Shown here one piece after another: positions 37,580 to 49,500 of a stretch of 64,000 nt of DNA (its first letter is position 1; each line of letters opens with the position of its first letter). The stretch covers positions 30,256,001-30,320,000 of the forward strand of contig OY540810.1 in assembly GCA_961205875.1 (NCBI GenBank). The letters are read 5' to 3'. This DNA is from Sialis fuliginosa (lineage: Eukaryota > Arthropoda > Insecta > Megaloptera > Sialidae). Position numbers and translations under genes: made by a program. The notes beneath the pieces were generated by a model that searched no databases, was not told the DNA's origin, and saw only the letters and a list, made by a program, of their open reading frames with translations.

Positions 37580-40500
37580 CCCAGGAGGGGGAAATGCTGT
37601 TTACGCACACCCGGCGATTTACACCGTGTAGTGTGGGACTCAGGACAGAGCGCCCAATACCCACTAAAACCCCCTCCTGACACTCCTTTTTCCCCCCCAG
37701 TGGGACCGACTTCTTGTCATTACTTCGCTGAGAGGGAGGAGTTCAGGCATCGGCCTGCTGATACCTTAATCATATGTATTTAACACTCTTGCGACAATAA
37801 TTCTTTACATAATAATATTAACATGACTGACTTATTTGATTTGTTCGATAGAAATAGTTTAAAATTGAATGTAAATAAGACACAATTTATAAAGTTTAGA
37901 GATTATAGTAATTTTAATTAAATAGTATTAGCAAATAATAATATAAAATTAGTACCTAGATAGTATACACTTTTTTGGAGTATTGATAAGAAAAATGTAT
38001 ACGTGGGAAACAAATTAATATACTTCTGAAAAAGATCAATTTAATTTTCGCTAAAAAATATTATCAAACATATTATATTATATATATTATTCTACTAGAA
38101 ATCAAGAAAATTTAGATCAAATACAAATAAAATTAAAAAATTTAAAATTGAATTAAAATTTTTATTTCATTCTTTAACTATAATTTCAACATATTATTAT
38201 GTGAATTTGCGAAAGATATATGTATAATGAAATAAATAAATAAATATATGGAGAAAATAATTACAAATGTTGAACTTTTTTTAGTTTTTTTTGTTTTAAT
38301 TTTTCTGTTTCAATTTCTTTATTAAACCACTGTATTGATTTTAATAATTTAATTTTGATGAAAATATTGATTAAAAATATTAAATGTTTATAACATTCAG
38401 TGTTTTCATTGAAACAGATTGGAAATTTTTTTTTCATTTTATTTATAATTATTTTTTTTAATGTTTTTTTAATACCAAATTGAATTTTAATAATGTCGTA
38501 ATTTTTATTAAATATATTTAAAAGAGTTTCAACAATGTTTACACACAATTGACTAGGACGTTTTAAATATGCAATTCTGTCAGAATCTGCATAATCCTTA
38601 AGTACTAATAAAATTTCATTTTTGTCTATTAACGTGCACTTATCTTTACATAATAGTTTTACACATGTTTCACAATTGTCAAACTTTTTTAATGTTTTAT
38701 AAACAAAGTACCCAGCAACGTATACAATTGAACATTGTTCTATTGAGAAATTGTTAACATTCCGCTCAACAGGATCATCATTACTTTTATCAGATGTTCC
38801 ATTAGAAACATCTGATAATGAATATTCAGATATATTTTCACTTTGAGTTATGGTATTTATATCAATATCAACCAATATGTCATCATCGTCATCATTGATT
38901 TCACAATTTGGTGTCTCTGTGTGATCTAACATTCGTATGTGCATATTGTGTTGTAATGCAAGTCTAAATTCTCTGCAAGTAGGGTATGGGTTATAACCAC
39001 CCCTACTTCTAATAACAGAAAATAAATTTTCTAATGGATCTTGCTGAATACGCGATGTTAACAAATATGTATAATTATCATTTTTTAAATCATCCCATAA
39101 ATTTAATATTGCATATATGGTTTGAACAAAACCATTAATAAAATATACGTTACTGCGTACTTGTCCTTTTTTATCAATAAATTTCCACGATTTAATCCAA
39201 GGTATAGCTTCTCTTAAAGTTTGTTCCACTAAATTTGTTTTTGTAGAAAGAGCACATTTGAACCGATTACTGTCGTTAAGAACTCTACTATTTAAACAAT
39301 CAAAAATATTATTAATTTTGTTTATAAAATTTGATGTATTTAAAACCGTGGGAGTTACCAATTCTCCCGTTTTATAAGCGGTAAGCATTGATACTGCAAC
39401 AGTTTTACTAAAAATCTGTGTTGCGTATTTTACTTTCATTTTTTGAAAATTATTGGGGTTTATGTGTGTTTGAGTAATTTTGGGAATACTTCTAAAAGTT
39501 ACTGAGGAAGTATCTAAAATATGTAGTTGTTTTATGTCATTCCAAGCTACTTGTTCGTCATTAATAAATAAATTTGTTTTCATTAAATTATTTCTTAAAC
39601 TTTTAATTAAATGTGGGACGTCGAAACAAGTATATATTTTCTTTTTATCAATATAAAAGTATGGTTTTTCAATATCAGAGTTTAGAAGATGGAAAGCTTT
39701 TCTGTTGTTCGAACCCTGATCACCAGTTAAAACACGCACTTTTAACCCAATATCGAAAAGTTTTTTTACAACAATAATTATCAGTTCTTTTAATATCTGC
39801 CCTTTCATAGGACCATTGGATAAGAAATAGCAAATCGGTATCTTCCATTTATAAAGTAAACCTCTGACCATAAAAACTAGAGCATGGCTGCCTAATTTTG
39901 CTGTACGTCCTAAATAGCCAAAATCTTCAAACCCTTCGATTAAATCGTGGTAATTATTATAAGAGAGTCCTTTCTTTAATGATATCTCGTCCATTAATAA
40001 CGTGCACTCTTTTTCCATTTTGTTCATACACTGCACTTTTAGTTTTAAAGTTTTTAACAGTTCCGTTTGTACACCTGTATTTAAATTAAAAACTTGTAGC
40101 CATTGGCGAATGCTACTTACACTAGGTAACACTATATTTAAATGTCTCATATATTTATAAAGAGATGGCGATTTATAATATAATGACAAAGCCAATAATT
40201 TTTCTTCACGCATCCACTTTTTTTGTTTTTTATGATACAACTGCATATTTACTAATGTTCGTGATTGTTCAGAATTTTTGTGTAATAGTTGATTTAAAAA
40301 ATTTGTTTTTGATAATAAATTAAGTTTCTTCTTTAGTCTATGTATTATTGTCCTTTTATTCATTAAAAGAGCTTGCTGTTTTTTTATTATATTACGTAAT
40401 CTATTTTTGGGACTATAATTTTTTTTTGGCGATAACATTTCTGTTATGCATAATTTAACCGCATTTTCATTTTCTAATTCACCCTTTTTATATTTTTTTG

Positions 40501-43500
40501 GAGATATTTCTAGAAGTTTTTTTTTAATTTCTCTAGAACTTTTGTAGGCTTTTAGTGCACCGGATTTTAGAACTTTTAATTCAGGTGAATGTGAAACATT
40601 TATTGTTGAAAAATCTAATTTTCTTTTCGTTGGTGTTCGGATTAACATATTGCACGCTGAACTTGTGCTCGGAATTGGTTCTGGATCTGAAGCCGGGAAT
40701 TTAAAGTGATTTGGTATTGCATCGGAGATCAGCCTCTTGTGAAAATTATTGGTAAAATACCTTTCAGAAAAATGTTCTTCACAAATGCACTTATTCGCTA
40801 GTTCATCACTTTCACATTTTAAAAGATTACTATTGCCAGTATTGAAAACCCATTTTTCACATATCACAGAATTTTTTATGGGAAACTTAAAAAAATGCAA
40901 ATTTTTGTGGTATTTTCTAGAATTTTCACAATTTATATACACACACTTATGAGCAACGACAGCCATTATGTAAAAAAACACTTGCTAAACTTTAATTGGA
41001 TTATGAAAATCTCCTAGGATCTAGGAGATTATTGTTGTAGAATTTAAAAAAGACTGTTTGTTTTAATCTATAAATGCGTTGATGGTAACTAAAAGTGGAC
41101 TGTAAATTTTGCGTTATATTTTAACACTATTAATTTTTATTTTATTTTATTTTATTTATATATTTATTAATATAAAATTGACTTACCTTGGCCTGATGAT
41201 CTGGCTGGTTCTTGTAATGTACGAATGGGCGAAGGATACGATGAAAAGGATTCACTCACCACACACACTTAAATTCAATTCAATATTAATAATAATGTTT
41301 ATATTGTCTATATGCTATGAAACTGTCTATATGTAATTTTCTATATTGAAACGTTCTATATAACTATTTGACACGTTCTAATGAAGCGTTCTATTTGATT
41401 ATATGAAACGTACTATGTAACGTTCTATTTCTATATGACGGTTTGAAACATTCTATCTGTTTATTTTCAAAAAAAACTAATCATCTATTTGTAAACAAAG
41501 AGACTCATAAATTATCCCTTTGTGGGTGGCAAGAATGGTGAAATTTTATGCACACAAACTGTCGTCTATCTTAGGCGCCATAAATTATCATGGTCACAGC
41601 ATGGAGCCTCAAACAAGTGCATAATCTAATGTCTTCAGTTGTGGATTGACAGACACCAGATTGCCCGTATAGCCAAAGACTATATTAAAAACTTACATTT
41701 ATATAAAATGACTAAAGACAAACTGCTCTTCAGATGTCTCCCTTTCCATTTGCAAATGTATACAAATAAATAGATGTAAGGGACGGTCATTAAGCAATCT
41801 TAAAACAATTTAAACATGTACAAAAATATATATACAAGATGGTTCGATTTGGGATACAGATATTTTAGGAGCTGATTCCTTGGCTCATTGTGAGTAAAAA
41901 AACTGTACGGAAAAAGGGGTCTATCTTCAACACCTTCTGAGCTACAGGGTGTTCAAAAAGGTCCTTCAGAGTAGTATTTACAAACAAAGATTATCTCATA
42001 ACTTCCAAAGTAACGTAACTATACTCTATTTCATTTAAGAATACAGTGGTTGCCGAGGTTTTGACGGTACGTATCGTGCATCGTAATGTCAAAAACCCAA
42101 CCACCGCTTTCTTAAATGAAATAGAGTATTGAGAAACCACGATGAGTCAGTTTCATAGATAATTAACTAAAATATTTTTTAGTATTAGCGTTATTGCTAG
42201 CTGAATTTCCAGTTCAGAGTTATTACTCATCAAAGTCAAAAAATATATATATATTTTTTTAAATTTTTATGAAAATTACATTTTTCTCCAAAAATACCAA
42301 CAATATGTGGTATTTTTTATAATTATTTTAGTGTGTCATAATGTTACCTACAAAGTTTGGACCTGGGTCTTACAGTTTTCCAGTTATAAAATCTAATTTA
42401 ATCCCCAAAATAACTATTTTGCTACCTACATAATTTTACATACATTACATAATTTTATTATTAATGGTTATTTAGAAAATTTTAAAACTACAACAGTACT
42501 CAAAGCGTAATTATGTGATTGTAAACAAAAAAAATGAATGACTGTTTCATTTAATAGGATAGGTAAAGTTACTTTGGGGATTAATTTAGATAAATTTATA
42601 ACTGGAAAACTGTAAGACTCAGGTCCAAACTTTGTGTGGTGAATTTGCAGGCAACATTATGACACACCAAAATAATGATAAAATATATTACATATTGTAG
42701 AAAAATGTCATTTTCATCAAAATTTTCAAAAAAATAAATATATTTTTGGACTTTGTTGAGCAATAACTTTGAATTGGAAATACGGCTTGCAATAACGCTA
42801 ATACTGAAAAATACGTTAGTAAACCCATTACAAGATCCCCAAATGGGGATTTAATTTTATTTTTTATTTTTTTCACTTATAATAATATAATTCTATTGTA
42901 AGTGGAAAAAATATAATCCCCATTTGGGGATCTTGTAACGGAATGGATTAATTATCTATGAAACTGACTCATTGTGGTTGCTCTAGTTACATTACTTTGG
43001 AAGTTATGAGATAATCTTTGTTTGTAAGTACTACTCTGAAGGAACTTTTTAAACAGCCTGTAGCTCAGAGGGTGTTGAAGATAGACCCCCCTTTCCGTGA
43101 AATTTTGTATTCACAATGATCTAAGGAATCACCTAAAATATCTGTATTCAAAACCTGACCATCCTGTATATGTGTGTATATAAATATATAATATGTATAG
43201 AAAATTTAAGTGGACTGTTAGATAACAAATATTGAATATACATAAATTATAACAAGTACTGCATATATGTATGTATATATATATATATATATAAAAAATA
43301 TATATATATATATATGTATATATATACAGGATGATTCAGCGCTGTCGTGCCAAACTTGAACAGTAAATTAAGAGAAATATTTTAAGCAAAAAACATTATA
43401 TGAATATGTGTCCGGAAATTTTTCGTAAGGGGGCTACAGCCCTCCAAAGATTTTATTCAAAATTAGTTTTTATTTAATATCTGGAGATCCCATTGTGCTA

Positions 43501-46500
43501 AAGTTATGAAATTTTTTACAGGGTTTAGTATTAATAAGTGTTATCGATTTCCAGTATTGAACAATTATGATTTAGATCAGGGCTGTATGGGGCCAGTGGG
43601 CCTATCGATTTTTATCTAGTATTTTTTTGTTCTTTAATTTTTTCCTAAATTAAACATTTGAATAAGATTGTATGGCACAAAATACATAAAAATATACTTT
43701 GCTCATTTATCATATGGTAAACCGTTTACGAGAAATATGAATGCAAAAGAAAGGATGCAGAATTTTACTTAATACGGATGTTTCAAATTACAAAAATTAT
43801 TTTTATATTCTTGATCTATAATAAAAAATAAGACAAAAAAATAATAAAAATATACCTCCAAAAATTCATCCTTACAAACAAATAGCCATTTTAAGTTTCG
43901 CTTTCTAGTTATGTTAGTAAATTACTTGCAACATTAATAGAACTGGCTATAGGTCTAAGAGGACACGTATTAGTTGATATATGTATACATGAACTTTTTT
44001 CTTACCTTTAATCAAAGAACAGAAATATAAATTTATTTTGTTTAATTTGAAGCATCCGTATTAAGTAAAATTCTGCATGCTTTCTTTTGCATCGATATTG
44101 CTCGTAAACGGTTTATCCTATGATAAATGAGCAATGTATATTTTTGTGTATTTTGTCTCATACAGTCTTATTCAAATTTTTAACTCAGGAAAAAATTGAA
44201 GAACAAAAAATACTGGATAAAAATCGACGGGCCTCCTGGGCCCATACAACCCTGGTCAAAATTATTATTGGTTGTTACTGGATATAGATAACACTTATTA
44301 ATACTAAACCCTGTATCAAATTTCATAACTATGGCACAATAGGTTCTCAAGATATTAAATAAAAACTAATTATGAGTAAAATCTTTGGAGAGCTGTAGCC
44401 CCCTCATGACAAATTTCCGGACACATATTTATATAATGTTTTTTGCTTAAAATATTTTTCTCGATGTACCGTTCAAGTTTGGCACGACAGTGCTGAATCA
44501 TCCTGTATACATATATGCACATTATCAATTTCAGCTGTAAACAATACATATTAAGTGTTAAAAGAAATATTAATGAATGACAACCCCATATTAAATGTAT
44601 ATACTTTAGGTAATATGAAAACCACTTAAAATGTTTAAATAGGTTCCTATTTAAAATTATGAGTTTTACTAAAAATGTTATCAGTTGAATGGAAAGACCA
44701 TAAAATTAAGATGTTTATTTAAGTAGGGTATTAATTACAATTTATTATACAAATAATCAAAATAAAAAAGTGACTAAAAATCGCCCGTTTGGGGGTTCGC
44801 AAATATTTAATAAAATTGTGGTTGTGTTATGATGAGATATTAATCACACAAAAAATTTAATTAATTAAAAAGATATTAGGAGTCGAAGTAATTGAAACAT
44901 ATGTATAGAACATTCAAATGATATTCAATGATATTGTGTATAGAGGGTAGTTGAAGGGATAGTTCTTTCTATGGCTAGTTTTTTGTTTGAATCGTCGATG
45001 TTATTGGTAATTAATTAATTCCTACTATTTAATATATATTTTACATCGTTTTATAATTTTAGATAATTTATTTCATTTGAACGTTCTATACATGCATGTT
45101 TCAATTACTTTGACCCCTTATACATATGTATATTTGAAACTATTGCAATGCTCATTGAATTTTTTTCTGTTATTAATATTATATGTCATAATAAGACATC
45201 ATATAGACCACAAATGAATTAAATATTTGCGGACCCCCAAACGGGCGAAAAAAGATCTATTTTTAGGTTCACTCTTTCAGCTGTAAACAATACATATTAG
45301 GTGTTAAAAGAAATGTTTATGAATGACACCCCATTTTAAAATTTACTTTAGGTAATATGAAAACCACTTAAAATGTTTAGATTAGTAGGACCTTGATTAG
45401 TAGGTACCTATACAAAATTTATCAGTTTTACTAAAAATGTCTATTCTATATATAATCTTATCTCTGTGGGAATGAAAAGACTAAAATTGAGATATTTATT
45501 TAACTAGGGTAATAATTATAATTTATTGTAAAAATAACCAAAATAAAATCCGATGATATAATACTAATAATTAATAATAATATATAAGTCAAAATTTTGG
45601 TTTTTAAATCAGTATTAGTTAATATTTTCAATTTATACAATTTTTATGAGAAAATATTAATTATTCAATAGCGTGAAAAATATAACCTACGTCTTTCTGC
45701 AATCATTAACTTTGTATCGGTGAAATAATTGTTTAAATCGGTTGACTGTTGTTCGAGATTTCCTTAAATACACACATTTTTTTTTTTTTTTGCTTAGTAA
45801 TAATTTATGGCTAAACCCAATAACCAATAAATTAAATTAAAACATGTGATAATTTCTTTCTTATATTTTAGATAATTAATAATAATTATTTAATAATCAT
45901 TTACTTATTAAAAATAAAATATTAGTACAAATCATAACGTGCGAAATAGCTGCTAGTAGACACATTGCTTTGACACGAGTAGAAAATAGCAATACATTAT
46001 AAATGAAGTTTGTCTGGGTGAAGGCGGAGCTTACGCTTAGAAAGCTGTCAAGCGAGGGGTACGGGACGGATAATTTTGTATCTTGGATAATAAGTTAGTT
46101 CAAGTTCCGATTGTAAGATGGCTTGAGTGCTGCCACCTGGAGCTTGGAACATCGTCCCCGTTTCATCAAAATACATTGCGTTGTTTCTCTTGTTATTCTT
46201 TACTCAATGCTATTATCAATATGAAACTGTCGAAAATTATAGGGATAAACAATTATATTTGAAAAATAAACGTAAGTAATAATTCTAAAATTGTATACAT
46301 TTGTATTATTATTTCGTAACGTATTATAGCAAAAAAAAATAGTAAATATATAGAAAAGTATAATTATTTCATTACAATAAAAAACACGTGTTCAAATTTC
46401 CTATTTCTATCATGTCCCAAAATAATTATCTTTGATTTCATGTAACTTTTTTTAATTTTAATTTAATATCATCACGCAATACATTTAATGTTTTTATGAG

Positions 46501-49500
46501 TACGTAGATATTTATACATACATATATGATTGAATATTATTAATTTTTAAATGTTAAAGCCATTCAAAGGCTAAAGCGATTGACTATTGTGAAATATTGT
46601 GAAGTATATTTCCAGAAACTAAAAAAAATTCAATAATTGAATTATTGACAAATTAATTGAAGAACATACTATTTTACTTTAAGAAATAACATTATGTAAA
46701 AAATTGATTATTTATTATCTAAAATTATTTCCAATTTAAATTTAAACATCTAGGGCCTGCCCCCAGTGGCGTAACTGTAATTGGAGAGGAGCTTACATTT
46801 ATTTGACTGCTAATATTTAAATATAAGATAAAAAAATGACTTATCCCCAACCACACAATTATGGATACATCATTCAGTGCCGGCTTTAGGAGGGGCGAGC
46901 GAAGTAAGGTGACTGCCCAGGGCACTAGATGAAAAGAAAAGCTAAGCTCAAATTTAATATTTTTTAAAAATTACAAGCATTGTATTATAATTTGGAAACA
47001 ATAAGACAATATAATAGTGTTTCTTACAAAAAGATCGGAAATTCTATTACCATGTAGTAGTTTAATTTCCCAAGTATACGGATTCAAAATTAGATTTTTT
47101 TTATAAATATTCAAATACTTATTGGAATTTAACTATACGGGATTGTAAACTTTATACTTTTTTGTAATTTTAATTTAAGTAAATTATATATTTATATTTA
47201 CTGATTGACTTGATGTAATAATCTTCTCTTATGGAATGGGGTGATCCCGCCCAGGCTGACAGACCCGTTAAAACCGACTGTGACATCACTGACCCTTAAC
47301 AAGTCAGATTTATAAGAATCGCAAACATAAACAATTTATAGAATCTATACAACAAAATACACGACGATCTTATTTTTGGTGGCGCGGTTGGAATCGATTA
47401 TACCGCGGGAGAGAGAATGATGCCGGCCGGTCGTCATAGCGACCCCAGCGCGAGCAGCCACATCACCTGTGAGGGGAGGCTGGGGTATTTATGTATCATT
47501 CCTAGTAATCAGCTGTGGTCTCAATATAATGCTATAAATAACAGATTAGAATAAAGGAAATATCTTGCTTATAGTCAAAGGCCTTAATGGGACATCTTGC
47601 TACCACAGTTGGCTTCTTGTCAAAAGATATGTCATTCACTGTATTAATTAAATTAAACTTATGTGCTAAATCAAATGTCTATTTTTAATAAAAGCAATTT
47701 TGATAGAGAAATATGGTGTTCTTTTTGACCTATTTAGTTATTTTATCCGAAATACCTAATTATGTTGCAACAAAAAATCTTGGCGCTACCATTAGATATG
47801 TACTGCGTCTGAGAATGTCTAGATATGATTTGAAAACGGATATATCTTTCTTCACATGTTTTGATCTCAAAATAAAAACGATTCTTCAAAAACGATGTAA
47901 TTTGTCTCTCTATGAAACAAATCACTAGTGTCGTTATCTTTTTTTTTGTTTTCTTTGATTTTATATAACACGTAACGATTTTGCACTTGTTATTTTTGGC
48001 ACTATATTTTTTTGTGAAAATGTAGATACTTGAAATAAATATACATAAAACATTCCTTTGGCAATTCTTGTTATATTAAGTAGTTTTATCAATGAACATA
48101 GTTCTTATAAATTAAATATACACACTTTTTAAATTGCAAAACACAAATAAAGGATTTTCTTCTGTAGGCTTTCGTGGTCGTTGTCCATAGTAGCTTCTGT
48201 TTCAGAATCACTTCTGAAGATGACTCCGACATGAGAGTCGAAACGTCAAGTTTAAAAATACGACAACGTGGACAACAGCCCGAAAAGTTAGCTACAAATA
48301 AAGGATACTTACCTTTTTTAACAATACCATACTGTTAAGAAAACTATCACAGATGGCAGCACCTTACGATAATATTTAAAAATTTAAATTAAGTAATACA
48401 TCCACTTAAACCAGAATACATCACTTAACAAAGATGGTGCGTTTCAATAGTTTAGTTTGTTATATATCGGAGATAGAAATATCATAGCAAGAATATGGAT
48501 AAATATATTCCTACACTTAATGCCACGTTTCAAAACGCGTTATAACGCTACATACGTCACGGCGCGGCGCGGCGCGGGCGTGATAACGTTCGATGCTACG
48601 CGTTTCCATGTTTAATTGTTTCATTTTCCCATGTTTTCTATATGCTACTACGTTTGCGTGTTAATTTAAACGCTAAAATGTCACTTTATGTTGACAGTAC
48701 TATCCCAATGACTCTCAACCTTCTATCCTATACTTATATTGTTTTATAATGTGTATTTTCGGTGATTGTCGTGATATATGTACTGGAAAATTATATTACT
48801 TAAGTACGTACTTCATAAAATATATTAAAACAAGTACACATCATGGCCCTACATCTTATCGCAGGCCCCCGGGCCAGGATTTTCGGCTGGTCCCCTCCTG
48901 CTAAGAAACCTAGGTCATTTTTTTTACCGAGAACCAAAAAAAGCTTGTTCTCGTCGTACTGGGCCCTCTTCAGCCCCGGGTCCCAGGCTAGAGCCCTGTC
49001 AGCCTTACCCTTGGGGGGGGGGGGGGGGGGGAATTATACACATATATAAAATTAGCTGACTTTGTTATACAGAAGTTCCGATTCAAAAAAATTAAAATAT
49101 ATTATTTCTTCTATTTCAGATGCAAAAGTCATGAATTCCAGTGTAGCGATGGTACGTGTATTTCTTTAAGCTGGAAATGCGATCAAGAAGCCGATTGTGG
49201 CGATGGAACTGATGAACTAGATTGCGGTAATAAATTAATACAATATTAAAACGTGAACATTTATTTTAATGTAAAAACTTTGGTATTTTAGAACCCGATC
49301 CTCCTTCATGTAGTGACAGAGAGTTTCAGTGCTCTTATTCAAGCTACCGTAGATGCATTCGAACGGAATTCAGATGCGATGGCGACAATGACTGTGGTGA
49401 TTGGAGTGACGAAGATGGATGCAGTGAAAAATTAGGAAATTGTGGAACAGGCGAATTTAAGTGAGAAAAAACTAAAAAGTTTACATATTTTAAATACTAA

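Larger units (their letters stand above)
41833..43170. mobile_element. Near-complete palindrome (foldback element) with two nested hairpins
   Basis: The tips TACAAGATGGTTCGATTTGG and the inverted ATCCTGTA at 43161-43168 open two arms that pair nearly to the centre at about 42500: GGTCTATCTTCAACACC / GGTGTTGAAGATAGACC, TTATCTCATAACTTCCAAAG / CTTTGGAAGTTATGAGATAA, CAGTTTCATAGATAATTA / TAATTATCTATGAAACTG and GACACACTAAAA-type pairs. The left arm is interrupted at 42021-42129 and the right arm at 42828-42938 by small hairpins that have no counterpart in the opposite arm. No coding frame. Confidence 0.8.
26021..49119 (+). other. LRP4: Giant LRP4 intron (23.1 kb) inside the LDLa block
   Basis: No LRP4 exon was found inside; the LDLa run continues in frame from 26020 to 49120. 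It carries an antisense P-type transposase gene and many transposon relics, listed separately. Stretches in which I recognise nothing: 26400-27050, 27300-28500, 28770-29100, 29230-30090, 30280-31480, 31960-33180, 34570-35580, 35840-36170, 45560-45940, 46240-46740 and 47520-48160. GC-rich patches at 29110-29222 and 47380-47510 are unassigned. Confidence 0.75.

Noticed and set aside
37423-37783. Frames with long Phe or Lys runs
   Set aside because: Artefacts of the 48-bp T tract of a LINE tail.
35590-46220. Treating the whole inverted pair and everything between as one giant transposon
   Set aside because: Only about 30 bp match exactly, the rest is weak, and the interior contains several independent elements; kept as a low-weight finding only.
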